From NCBI GenBank assembly GCA_024138025.1, contig JAMXBD010002496.1, positions 1 to 64,000 on the forward strand: a DNA stretch of 64,000 nt, read 5' to 3'. This DNA comes from Combretum micranthum. Its lineage: Eukaryota; Streptophyta; Magnoliopsida; Myrtales; Combretaceae. Positions 49,412-61,400 of this stretch are shown piece by piece; positions within the stretch are counted from its first letter, which is position 1, and each line of letters starts with the position of its first letter. The translations under genes and the position numbers were made by a program. The notes below the pieces were generated by a model that saw nothing but the letters and a program-made list of their open reading frames with translations, did no database searches and was not told the DNA's origin.

Positions 49412-50593
49412 GTCGACTTGCCCAAGATGGTATTCACATTTTGCTTCAAGATTATAACTTTTAGGTTTTAATCCTCCTTCAGTACCTCAAAGTTGATTAA
49501 GTTATCGGCTTTTAACTTAGCCAATACTTGATTGAGCGGGACAGGAATCCGAGTGAACTTTCGTTTTCCATTGAAATTGGATTGTTGGTTTAAAACTGTT
49601 GTTTGTAAACTTGAATTTGGATTAGTTGCTAGAACAAAAGGCTAAGTTGGTATGGCAAAATTTGAAGTGTTGACCACACTTACAGTCGAATCCTTTCCTT
49701 TGTATTGGGCGGTTTTTAGCATTGGGGGTTTCCTTTCAGACTGTAGCTTCCTAGTTGAGACAGCATTTTCAATTCCACATTTGGCTACCACTACTTTAGA
49801 AAAGCAAGCTGGTGCATGCCCTACAAGGTGTGAAAAGAACGACTCATCTAATATATTGATAAAAGTAAATGTCAAATCTTTCTCTAACAACGAGTGGTGA
49901 TCCCAACAGCTATAGCTCTCCATAGTTGGTCGTACTCTTTGAATGATTTATCCTTTTTCTTTTTCATGTTACTTAGATCCCAGACTGAAGGTGCCATCTC
50001 GATGTTGATCTTATACTGATTGAAGAATGCCCTTGTCAACTTATCCCAGGTATCAATTTCTTGATGATCTAATTAGGCATACCAGGACAGCGCTGATCTT
50101 ACGAGACTATCCTGGAAAGTTTGCACCATCAATTTATCAAATTTGGAGTATTGCCCCATCCTTCGTACATACAACCTTGTGTGTATGTTAGGGCAATCGG
50201 TCCCATCACACTTCTCAAATTTGGGTGCATTAAATTTTCCTAGGAACGCACCTTTCTCAAATTGTGGTAAGTTTAGGATCGCGGATTGATCAAAACCATC
50301 AAATGTCTTCATTTTTCCAAATAGCTTTCTCTGTATTTCCTTAGCTTGAGCTTCAAACTCTTTCTTGAGTTCAGCAGCATTGAACTTATGTTGGAATTCA
50401 TCATCATCAAGGGGCTGGCCATCGATCCCTTTGGTGCTCCTAAAAAACCTTCCTATGGTGGAGGAGCCTTGAGCTGATCGAAGTTTTGAGTCAGTGCTTG
50501 TATTTGTTCAGTAACTTTAAGTAGTGTCTGTTCCATCAAGTTGAGCTTCTGTTAGATAGATAGATTGGATGTATTGTTGTTGGAATTGACCAT
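49412..50593 (-). pseudogene. Ogre gag, N-terminal and capsid part
   Basis: The likely start is MVNSNNNTSNL at 50,593. It passes through MKTFDGFDQSAILNLPQ, APKFEKCDGTDCPNIHTRLY, MVQTFQDSLVRSALSWYA (stop at about 50,072), then beyond it WDKLTRAFFNQYKINIEMAPS and KSFKEYDQLWRAIAVG, the capsid signature of Tat/Ogre gag. Downstream is FTRIPVPLNQVLAKLKADN and CEYHLGQVD, where the solo LTR cuts the cysteine/histidine motif. Stops and frame changes make it non-functional. The plus-strand frame at 49,652-49,900 is its shadow. Confidence 0.9.
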
Positions 50594-50918
50594 TTTTGCG
50601 CGAAACCTAGTGTTAATGGGACTCCTTAGCTGTTTAGACGCTATATTTCAACGCTTGGTAAAAACTTAAGGATTTGGTTAGTTATGTTTTGAAAATTTAC
50701 TTTTTTGAGAAATAGGTAGATGAATAATTCGCATGTAAAAAATGCAAGGATGCAGCACACGCATGCAAAAGGGGATGGTGACTAAGAAATTGTGGTGAAT
50801 CTTAAACATCTCATCATTTCTTTTTAACAAAAGAGTCTAAAATCTCCATTATTATGTTTACCACTTTTTCATTCTTTTCATTTTTTTTTTCTAGAAGAAA
50901 AACATTGCATAAGGATTT

Positions 50919-52451
50919 CTAAACTAGTCTTCTTGCTTTGCTTAGAGAAATGACTTTCTCTTCTAGCATGCGAATCTTCTTCCTAGCATTTTTCAGTTCT
51001 GCCTCTACAGCTAGAATCTTGTTCCTGACTTCTTGAAGTTTGTAGGTCAGGCTTTGCTCCCTTTCTTGAAAATCACGATAGTATACCTCTATGCGGGCTG
51101 ATATAGTTTCCATATAAGTGACAATTTTTGGGTTAGGTTTAGGTAGTGTTGGTTTAAGAATGTCAAGGGCTTCATATTGGATGTCCATGTTTCTTTTCAA
51201 CTAACTGGCTACATACCATTTGGTAGCCTTGTACTTCTTGATTTCCTTATTTTCTGGCTCAACCTCGTAAACGGGCTTGATTTCCCTATTATCCTATATA
51301 GCTTTGAGTTGTGTAACCTTAGCTTTCAATGTTGTAAGTGTTTTGGTCGGATCTAAGTAATCAACTATGACCCGTTCCAGATCTGGCCTGATAGTGATAT
51401 CTTATAACATGCCATATTGTTTTATTATACTAGAGGGATAATAGCCTGTGCAGCTTGTTATTCCAATTGGGGGCATTGCAGGATATTCCTTATAGCCCAA
51501 AATAGCAACTAGACATTTGAACCAATGGGCTTGCCATAGGTAATCCTCAGGTCTCATGTCTTCCAAGATGGTGATTATGTTCTAAAGGGGTTCATCATCT
51601 TCAATATGGACTCGTTCGATAAAAGATTGAAAAATATCGTAGTTGGTGTGAACAAAGGACCCATTAGCTAATTTGCATCCATAGTATTTGGTATGATTGG
51701 CGAACTAAATTATCATCAAGTGCATACAAGCCTTGAAACTACCTCGACCTTTGGCTTTAATGTGGTTCAGACTTCGGATCTGATCAGCTAATAGGGTAGG
51801 GACATATGATTTGCTAGCTAAGTATTAAGCTACCAGCTTAATAATGCAGTAGTGAATGAATAGGTTCCCATAAGGAAATAGAATGGTAGTGAAAGCGACA
51901 GTTATGAAGGTGTTGACCCTGTTTTCTTCCTATATGTCGGATGGTACACAGAAAAGGCTTCTCTTATTTTTGAAATCATCAGGAGTTCTAAACTAATCCA
52001 TCAAGGAAGACAGCTTGATGCAGTATTCATTGCAGCCTTCATAGAATCGGCTATTTATCCTCTCTTTGCTCTTAAAAAATCCGAGATGATACGAGCTAGG
52101 CCCCGAGCAAGATGTGGAATATAAATCCCTTCTGAGGTAGGTAGAGCCTGTAACAACCTAGCATATTCCTCAATGGTTAGGCTTAAGACATGTTGGCCTA
52201 AACAAAAAAGCTACTTCTTCTTGCTCCCATAAGTGGGTAAGGGCTTGAAACATAATGAAAGGAATTTGAACCCTTCGGAGACAAAGAATTGGGCCAAGCC
52301 TATCCTTAATTAATGATTGTTGTACTGGGTTGAAATTCACCATCCATCGGTATAATAAAAGCATGGGATCTTTGAAAGTTTCTATACAGTGCTCTCTAGC
52401 GAGGTGGGACCATAAGCTGGTACTGACATTGGCACTTGTACTTGAAGACAT
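50919..52451 (-). pseudogene. Ogre-specific ORF1
   Basis: This is the extra ORF between the 5' LTR and gag that characterises Ogre/Tat elements; its role is unknown. It starts MSSSTSANVSTSLWSHLAREH at 52,451 and stays open to 52,170. It then continues through stops and frame changes, and its last part (51,200-50,919) is a charged, coiled-coil-like segment (QEREQSLTYKLQEVRNKILAVEAELK) ending SLSKARRLV. The total of about 1.5 kb fits the family. Identification rests on position and style, plus the coiled-coil end. Confidence 0.75.
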
Positions 52452-52956
52452 AATTTCCTGGAATAAATCAAAATTTTACATTACATGGAAATAGACTACA
52501 CTACTATTTACAAGGAAATGGGTTCTTTTTTTTTCAAATTTTTAAAGGAAAATACAACTCCTTTTTTATTATTGATTCACTATGAGAACATAGTCACCAA
52601 CCCATGATAATGAATGCAAGATTTGGTGGGTTCTAAAGGTTCCCCAAGTTTAACGGACCTTAAATCAACACTAAACCAAAGTGGGAGGTCATTTCACGAA
52701 CCAAAGGGTGGAAATGCCACAGCCCTCGGATCCTACTAGTGATCTCCCTACCTAGGGTCTTAAGACGGCCTAGTTCTGACCATATCTAGCACACATTTTT
52801 ATGAATTCTAAAAAACATATGCCCCTATTAGGGCTATTTATAGAAGTTTCCCTTTTTTTTTTCTGCATCACTTAAAGGAACAAATTAGTACAACTATTTA
52901 CAAATTAGTAAACTTTAAATTTAAAATTTTAAGCGGCTAGCCCCTTTAAAATAGGT

Positions 52957-52976
52957 GGTCTCCAGCGGAGTCGCCA
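52957..52976 (-). other. Primer-binding site, tRNA-Arg type
   Basis: The minus strand reads TGGCGACTCCGCTGGAGACC, three bases inside the 5' LTR. TGGCGACTC(C/T)GCTGG is the primer-binding site that Ogre elements pair with tRNA-Arg. Confidence 0.85.
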
Positions 52977-52979
52977 GGC

Positions 52980-54890
52980 TATCGAGCCTGCATTTTTCGT
53001 CTCTAGTTTTATTTATTTTAATCCAATCCGTACTAAACCCAAACCTATTTAATATAAACCCTCGATTAGAAATTAAAAAAAAAACAATTGTAGGAGTTGC
53101 CACCTGATCAAAATCGAGAAAAATTTGTAAGTTAGGATCAATGAGTTGGTTGTTCCTAACTTAGCTACTAGTCTGCGGAAAAAAATTCATTTAGAACCAA
53201 CTTTGTTAAATCAGAGATTTTTGGATTTCGAAAGCTACTCTATTAAAACCATATGGTTGCCACTTGAAATTCATAAATTAAAATTTTACTCTTTTAATGC
53301 TCAAAGATTTACTAATGTACAAGCTATGATATTTACAATTTATCACTGAAGTTTCCAAATCTAAATAATATTTACAATGAATCAATTCAATATTTACAAA
53401 AAAAAAAAAAAGACGTTTTTTCATTTTTATGTAGCCCCGGTGGTGCCTACGTACCCGCTAATTGGGATTAGACAATACATAGTTCTTTTGAGAGACTTTA
53501 ATTTGTTGGTTACTTTTAAGATTTTGAATTCTTTTCATTTTAAGTTCTTTAAGATTTTTATTATTTAAAAGAAAAGAAATATAAATTTTATGTTAGACGC
53601 TATAAACTATCGGATCATTATGCCTTTTATTTTGAATAAGAAAAAGATTTTTCTAAGTTCGAAAAGTCTTTCTTTTTTCTTTTTTTAATTACATGTAGTT
53701 AATAATAATAAAAATACATAAATACTAACCTGAATCAGGATCGAGTCGAGTTTTCGATTTTGGAGTGGGTTCAGGTCAGACTTTAGGTTAGATTTGGATC
53801 CAATAGAGGAGGCGAATGGCAGAAGCTCCTAGCGGCAATCCGGCAGTTGTTGGCGGCCAAGGAAGCATCTAACGAAGCGAGTGGGGGATGGGGAATGCTC
53901 CTTAGGTGGTGATTTGACCTGGAAGCTCTTCTTAGTGATCAAAAGGCTTCGAAAACGACCAAAAGCTACCAATTTTGAAGCTTTATTTTCAAACCCTAAA
54001 TTTTCGAAAAAAAAAGTCGAACCTAAGCTTTGGAGTAATTCTTGTGTTTGTGATGATTGTTGATGGAAGTAGATGCTGTGAATAGGAAATTTGACCCTAT
54101 TTATACTATATAGTCAAATTAGTGGTGACCTTTCGAGGATCGGGTTGGTGGTTCGTGTACGAATCCCTTTTTAGAACTTGTTTGGTGATTAACAAACCAA
54201 ATGAGCTTCTATAATAAAGATAAGAATATAAGATAAGGCATTCTGGAAGCTCAGATGGTGGTTGGATCAAAGAAATAAAAAAAAAAAAATGTGCACGAAC
54301 AAAAGCTTTTTGCGAACTTTGAGTCTAAAATTGAGTGCCACATTGATGATTTTACAATGAGTTTTTATTCATGCCAAGTATGCCATGTCTCCTTCAGGAT
54401 CCCCCAATCAATTTAATAAAAATCGAAGCAAAAATTGATAAAAAATGAGCTTGGACATGCCTTATCGCACGAGAAAAGCTAGGCTCATTGGAGAAGATGC
54501 ACATGCTCCATACATGCGGCACACACGGGCTCGTGTTCCTCACACGCCAAGCGTAAAACATTTGTCACTCTTCACACAGATTCGATCCCCGGTCTTTTGT
54601 GTGTGTATGTGTGGATTTCACTAACAAACCATTAGCCTATGCCTCAGTCTTGTTTTGCATGTAAAATGTATTTAAGCTTATGAAAAATGGGCCTAATTAA
54701 ATAAACCTATTTAAATAAGTTATTTAATTGGGCCCAAGATTAATTTATAATGAAAATTAACATTATATCAAGTCTAAAAAATTTTGTAATAATTTATATA
54801 TATATTATTTTTGTGATTTGTGGACTTAATATAATATCAATTATTATTATTAAATTAGAACCATAAATAGGTAAAAATGGGCCGTCTACA
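52980..54890 (-). repeat. 5' LTR of Ogre-type element
   Basis: 1,911 bp; the plus strand starts TATCGAGCCTGC and ends GGGCCGTCTACA, so the sense strand starts TGTAGACGGCCC. It is collinear with 35,168-37,060, including the A-runs and the AATTGGGCCCAAGATTAA segment. The small frames at 52,921-54,063 are not conserved between the LTRs. Confidence 0.93.
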
Positions 54891-55790
54891 ACAACCAAAC
54901 GATGAATGGGGGGAAGACATGATCGAATACGAAAAGATAGCAAAAGAGGAAGACCTCGAAGAGGAACAAGATCCCCAAGTTGAGCCTAACAAGTCATATC
55001 AAACTATCATGGAATGAGCAAGACAACAATCCACATGGTAATATCCACAATTCTATGTGGCAACTAAACCCCGAGCTTAGCAGGAGCAGTTCGCATACGC
55101 CATTGATAAGGAACAATGTAAGAGAAGAACCCTAAGATAATGATGCAATGATGATAGAATTAGATGAGGATGCTGCTCCACATAAGATTTTAGACCAAGG
55201 AAGACCAAGTATGGTGGGAACTCGATCCTCGAACAAAGGAAAAAGGATGTCAGTTAGGAGGTACATGACCATGTTCCTTAAAAAAACGGCATAAAGGCTC
55301 TACAAGCTATGATCAACATGGATTAATCCCCTATCCCTGAAAGTCATTCCAAGGAAGGTGAATGATGGAAGGAAGGAATCAAATGTTAACGTCATCATTA
55401 ATAGAGCTTATCCCAACAAGTCCACGTTAGATTTTGTAATAGTATTGACCTAGATCATAGGGATGATTAAAAGTCTAATTTATGTAACCAAAATGATGCT
55501 ACGTTTTGTATGTCTTTAGAATTATGCCGTAAGCTTGTGTGTAGTTTTAATGATTATGTAAGGGACATGTTCCCATTTGTGTTTCCATTAAATGAAATTT
55601 CCATTTGGTGACTATTTGGATCACAATCATTATGATTTTGATTTCATAAGTTTCTGAACCTCATTTTGACAATTATGATGTTTAAATTACTCTAAAATTT
55701 TGTGATTTCTATTAAAAATTGTGCCAAAACTTAATAAAATGGAAAAAAGATTGAACTTACATAATTAAAATATTTAAACAACTGAACTCA
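54891..55790 (+). pseudogene. Degenerate coding and AT-rich sequence resuming after Ogre
   Basis: This is the right-hand continuation of 34,553-35,167. One frame reads NDEWGEDMIEYEKIAKEEDL and EEQDPQVEPNKSYQTIME, then continues past stops with YPQFYVATKPRA and QEQFAYAIDKEQCKRRTLR, which looks like real but decayed acidic/hydrophilic coding sequence. I do not recognise it. From about 55,400 it becomes AT-rich without codon structure. Confidence 0.4.
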
Positions 55791-57130
55791 AAGAGGAAGA
55801 AATCGGGAACAACGTGCTTCGAATCAATACCCAGTAGAAGAAAGGAATCAACTTGAAGTCCTTCCTCTAAATTCGCAAGTTATACCACCACTAAATCAAC
55901 AAGTCGAGTTCCAAGCCACTCATGGACAATAGCATAATTGTTGAATGCTCTTGTGTAGCAGCAAAATGCATAAGCGCCTGCTCTGACCCTATCCCATAAC
56001 ACATATCAAGCATTTGTGGAAGTACCCACACCCCAAGATGATTAGTCGCATACCACACCTCTATTGCCACCGCCAAGACCTTATAAGAGTGTTTTACCGG
56101 AATTCATCAAGAGTGATAGATACTTTGATGGAGCCTTTGGCAAGCCAGACGAGGCGGAAGATTGGATCAAGTAAATAGAAAGATCTTTTGATGCTTATGA
56201 AGTGTCATATCATGTGAGGTTCAATTATGGTACTTACATGCTTCGCCTAAATGCTCATGTATGGTGGGAATCCAAAAGTCAAGAGTTGATGCACCCGATC
56301 ACTTAGGAGATGTTTCAACAAGAGTCCCTAGTGAACTACTTTCCAGGCAGTCTTCGAGTCCAATATAGCGTAGACTTCGTCATATTGCACAACGAGGCAA
56401 GATAGTGGAATAGTATGAGATTGAATTCAATCTATTACTTTAGTATGCACCTAACTCCTACAAGTATAGCAAAGAGTTGAAGAGACATGTCTTTTTGAAC
56501 GGATTAGATGAAGAGTTGCGTGTTAAGTTGGAAGAATTTGACGTAAGGAATTTTCGAGATCTAGTGGAGAGAGCTCGAATAGTACGTGGAGCGAAGAAAA
56601 GAAAGGTAAGAGCACCAAAAAAGAAAGTTCACACCTTTGGAAGGAGATTTCCTGAAGGATCCAGTAATGCTATCCATAAAAAAGGTTCAAGCCAAACAAC
56701 AGTTTTAAGGGAAATGATAGTGGAAGGAAAGAGACTAAAGAATATAATCTACTGGAAATGCCAGGGTAACTACTACCCAAAAATGTCCGCAATTGTAGGA
56801 TAAGTGTTCCTTTTGTGGAGACCCCAACCCAAGGTACTGGATTGTCCAAAGAAAGCATCATCCATTTGTTATGTGTGTAGGGAGACTAGTCACTTTGCTA
56901 CGGAGTGCCCACAAAAGAGAAATGCCCCTACTCAATTGTCTAGACAATCCAAAGGACCAGCCTCAACAAGAACAGGAAATGGTAATGGAAGTATGAGTCG
57001 TACTGCCTCTGTGTAAGGAATGAGGATTTACAATTTAGAAGGCCAAAGGACACACAGAGAGATGGATGAGGAAGGTGTGTAGTTAACAGCCCTTGAGGAT
57101 GAGGATGATTACAGCTATGACCCGGTCACA
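55791..57130 (+). pseudogene. Chromovirus-like gag with zinc knuckle
   Basis: Decayed gag. The capsid part reads LPEFIKSDRYFDGAFGKPDEAEDWIK, then MLRLNAHVWWESKS, then LVNYFPGSLRVQYS, followed by the longest open piece (56,477-56,803: KRHVFLNGLDEELRVKLEEF, NFRDLVERARIV, then a basic stretch). A canonical CX2CX4HX4C zinc knuckle follows at about 56,862-56,907 (CYVCRETSHFATEC), then a Gln/Ser/Thr-rich tail. Stops lie at about 56,172, 56,305, 56,400 and 56,803. The capsid resembles the minus-strand gag at 26,040-27,060. It leads into RT-like sequence, so the order is gag-pol. Confidence 0.87.
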
Positions 57131-58494
57131 AGTTAACCTGAAACCTTAATCTAGTATTTTCTTTGTTTCTGTGTAAGTATAAGGATATAATAAAACAATG
57201 ATTAGATGATTAACTAAAACCTTAGAAAAAGGAAATAAGAGACCATACATATCAAATGTAGGATGTGTATACAAATAGTTAACGAAGCTATATATGCCCC
57301 TTTTGACATAGGAGTTATCCACCATTTATATTTTAGACAAAGAGAATCGGATTAACTATAGTTATGACCACCTCCATCTTTAAAACAAAGATCCTTGTGA
57401 TAGTGTCATGATGACAGGAGTGATTCTAAAAAGATCATTCCCTAAAATTCAAGGATGTTCCTCTACGACAGACCTTATAAGCTGGAAATAAGTAAATTGG
57501 AAATAATCATAAGAATGAACCGGTTATTTTCTATTAATTCTACTGTAGAATAGTGGAGCTTACAGGACAAAACAAAAGAAAAGAGACATTCATTGGTGAA
57601 TCCGAGAGTTCCAAAAAACAAGAGCTTATCTCGTTTGAGTTGACAAAGAAAGTTGATGAGGGAATTGAATGTTATGTTAAAAGGATGAGAAGAAGAAACC
57701 CATTTTAGACAACATCCCCACCGTCGACAAGTTTCTTGATGTTTTTCCAGAGGAATTGCCTAGATTACCATCAAAGTCAGAAATGGACTTTGAGATTAAC
57801 TTGGTAAGGAATACAGAGTCTATATCAAAAGCACTATATCATGCAGTACTAGTTGAGTTGAAGAAGCAGCTATAAGAATTATTGGAGCAAGGATTTATTA
57901 GGACAAGCATATTGGCTTGGGGAGTTGGTGCTTTTCACAAAGGAAAAGATGGAACCGGTGATTACAGAGCACCATGAGTTCGAAAACAAGTAGCCATTGC
58001 CATGGATCTATGATCTCTTTGATCAATTTAAGGAGTGAGATTGTTTCACACATTGATTTGTGTTCTGAATATCACCAGTTAAGGATCAAGCCAGAAGATG
58101 TGCCGAAGACTGCCTTCTGAGTACGCTATGAATGCAACAAGTTCCTGGACATGCCTTATGGAATGACAAATGCACCCGTCACCTTATGGACTTGACAAAT
58201 CAAGTGTATAATCCGTTATTGGACAAAAGTGTGATAGTCTTCATTGATGACATCCTTACCTATTCAAGGATGCATAGACAACATAAAAAGCATCCACGAA
58301 TGGCGTTACAAACGTTGAGAAGACACAAGTTATATGCCAATGTGTGATCTCTGGTAAAACTAAATTTCCTTTTTGGGTCATGTTGTTTCAAATAAAAACA
58401 TACTAGTGAATCTCGAAAAAGATAAAAGTAGTGGTAGTATGGAAACTGCCCGAGACGATAGCAAAATGAGAATTTTCTAGGTCAAGATGGTTAT
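57131..58494 (+). pseudogene. Chromovirus-like protease/reverse transcriptase fragment
   Basis: After weakly conserved protease-to-RT linker sequence the RT begins near 57,720: FLDVFPEELPRLPSK, MDFEINLVRNTE, LLEQGFIRTSILAWG, DGTGDYRAP, then after frame changes YHQLRIKPEDVPKTA-like sequence, and the open piece 58,132-58,347 with VIVFIDDILTYSRM (the FIDD form of the YxDD box, both Asp kept), HPRMALQTLRRHKLYANV, and FLGHVVSNKN. It stops dead at 58,495, where an LTR starts; the rest of RT, RNase H, integrase and any chromodomain are missing. The motif wording fits the Del/Tekay group of chromoviruses. Confidence 0.88.
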
Positions 58495-61400
58495 TGTAAA
58501 CTCCTAATTTTTAGGGTAATTTCAAGCTCAAACCCTAAACTGGAAGGTCAACTAAAAACCCTAAGCCAACAAATCCTTAGGAGACCCTAGCAATTTAGAT
58601 TCAGCAACCCCGTGTTCTTAAACCGAGAAGTCGAAATATGAGCGGAGAGTGTAGATTGGTTTGTAATAATATTAGGATGCTTAAAAATATCATATTAGTG
58701 AATTTTTGACCTATTTCGAAGCCGATCGGACACAGACTTTGAAAAGCGTGTCTCGGAGCTCAAGATACTAAAAATATGTTATTAGTATCGTTAGATTCAT
58801 AATTTCATATGATTTCCAAATATATCAGTTATATAATTTTTTCGGTTTATAAAAGTTTCAGTTATAGCCATTTTATCGTATTTTCATTACTACCGATAAT
58901 TTAATTGTCTAATCTACTTTTTGATTTCTAATCACACTATTCACAAGTACAATCACCCATACCCTATTCTTACATCCTTACAACCTATTCTTACAATATT
59001 ACATCATTTTCCTTACAATTTACTTTTTCAATAATTTTTATTACTTAAATTACTTTTAAATTTGAATTTTATTACTGTCACACCCAGCTCAATCGGTAAG
59101 AGGTGCTGCCTTTGGGGCAGGCAAAAGCCTTAGGTCTGGGGTTTGAATCCTAGAGTCTGCAGACTGGGTTCAACTTTGCCTAAGGGTAACAATACCTATA
59201 GTGCCCGTGGTACCCTGCGGGGCATGCGTTGGTTGGGGTCACCATGATGCAATGGTGGTGTCGGCCATTATCACTAGGGGGCCAGTGGTGGGTTTGCCTA
59301 CCTTGGCATTGCATCGCCGTCGCTTGAGAGGGCGGGGTGTGACAATTACATAAAAACAAATATCAAACATCTCTCTCTCTCCTTTTAAAACCTGCTCCCC
59401 TCCCTCTTTTTCTCTCTCTCTTTCAATTTAATTTATTTCTCCTTCTTTTATTGTACACAAACCCTAATCCATTTTTCTAAAATACTCCTTTTGTCTTTCA
59501 CTTTTTTCTTTCTCTCTTTCTTTACAAAAATCATATTTTGGAAAAGGTTTTTCTCTCCCTCTTCTCTCCCCTTCTTGCCATGAGTTTCACATACACACAC
59601 AATTTTTTTTTTCTTTCTAGTTTTTTGTTCCAAACATTTCATAGGTAGTAGATCTTAATCTTACTATAATAAAACATGTAATGGCAAGATCATACATGTG
59701 TGGATCCACCAAAATCCTCATGAGCTTTATGCTAGAGATGTGGAAACACTTAAAACATGATATCCTTACCATCACAATGTTGTAGGCCTTATGATTTAAG
59801 TTGTTTTGTTATTATTTAGCTTTATTATTGTTTTATGTTGTTATTATTGATGTTTTGTGCATGTATTCATTTATTAACCTTATCTACACAATGTTTATAG
59901 TGCATTTGATTTCATGACTAGCATGATATAATAGATCTAGTTGTTTTGAGTACATAAATGCCTTAGATTTTTGTCTTATATACATAAAGGACTTATAGTA
60001 GCATAATAATAGTGGGAAAATGTTAGAAAGTCTAAGATCTATTTTAGTTTCAATAAAAATGATTTTTGAAAATTCGGACCTAAAAAGAACCCTATTTAGA
60101 AAAGCTATTTTCTAACTTTAAAATGAGTATTTTACATTAAATATGAAGGGCTTAGGAAATAAGTATCATGAAGGAATGGTTTTGATGAGTAAAGCTTAGA
60201 TCTACTAAGAGGTAGTTTCAAAAGAAAAAAGGTTTGCAAAGGTTATGTTAGTATTATGTTTCAACCCCAATAACAAACTTAAAATTCGTAATAAGGAAAG
60301 CTTGATATGTGAACACCTATTTTTAACCTTAAAATAAGAGTTTTATTATAGAAATAGAAGCCTTAAGGAGTAGGGCTGATTAGGAATTAATTTTAGAAAG
60401 ATTAAATGAGTTTTACACAAGAAACAATCTTAAACATAAATTTCAACATTCGGATTTAGAAATGACCTTCATTTGAACACCTATTCCCCAATGCTAAAAT
60501 GAGGATTTTAATAGAAAAATAGAAGCTTTAAGGAATACATGTAATAAAGACTTAATTTTCACAAGAATAAGTGAAATTTATCAAGATATAATCCTAAAAT
60601 AAGGAAATGTTTCAAAATATAGATTAAACAATGTTTTCATTCCTTAGAATTTTGTAAAATTCGTAACTAGGTACAACCCCTATTTAAACATCTATTTTCT
60701 AACTTCAAAATGAAGAACTTTATTAAAAAAATCAAGGTGTTAGGCATATAGGTCACTCAGGTTGTATTTTGATAAAAACGAGTGTGATTTTGCAAGAAAT
60801 AAAACTAGTTTTCTTAAGTCAAATAATTTCAAAGGTTTTGTAAAGCAAAAGTTTTCCAAAAGGATTCTTGTTATCAAATATCATTAAGGATATACATATA
60901 GATAGCTCATCTCGTGACATTCATGATAATAACTTGTAGATATTGCATGTACATATAATACACTTGGTAGAAACAAAGCTAAGAAAATAGTATCTTTCAC
61001 ATCCCATGAAGCATTGTCTAAGTACATAAGTAAATAGATTGATCAAAGCCCATGAATCATGCCTGATATTGAGTTATTTATGTATATAAAAGAGTCTTTC
61101 AAGATATAATGATAACTAAGTATCTATCAAAGCTTTGGAATGATGCTTGGATTGAAATTAGAACTTGATTTGTGGGTTGGGAATCTTGTATAGCATTATG
61201 TACCCTACTTTTCATGATCCAAATGACCTTGTTTAATGGAAATAACTTTAGAAATAGATAGCTCTTATCGAATAGGTAGAAATCAGTATATAATATGCGA
61301 AATTCCGAGTTAAAATGACCAAGTTATGGCTGTTTTAAGTTAGAATTTCCTCTTAGGCAAATTTTGATGAACTTGTTAGAATAGAATTTATAAGTTTCAT

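Larger units (their letters stand above)
35168..54890 (-). mobile_element. Tat/Ogre-type Ty3 retrotransposon, nearly complete, inactive
   Basis: The element lies on the minus strand: 5' LTR (52,980-54,890), tRNA-Arg-type primer site, extra ORF1, gag, protease remnant, RT-RNase H, second RNase H, integrase, repeat-rich 3' region, polypurine tract and 3' LTR (35,168-37,060). Flanks are GCAAC (35,163-35,167) and ACAAC (54,891-54,895), a 5-bp TSD with one mismatch. It spans 19.7 kb, or about 12.4 kb without two nested solo LTRs, a length usual for Ogre/Tat. The extra ORF1, primer type and second RNase H identify the lineage. Frameshifts, stops and a deletion in pol make it dead. The LTRs differ at roughly one base in ten over the first 100 bp by eye. 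Confidence 0.92.

Noticed and set aside
58560..58585. Interstitial telomere repeat (CCCTAAA)
   Set aside because: Only single CCCTAA units occur, scattered at LTR starts; there is no tandem run.
59085..59155. Functional tRNA gene
   Set aside because: A- and B-box-like sequence is present, but I cannot fold a full cloverleaf, and the block lies inside a TSD-flanked TG...CA element.
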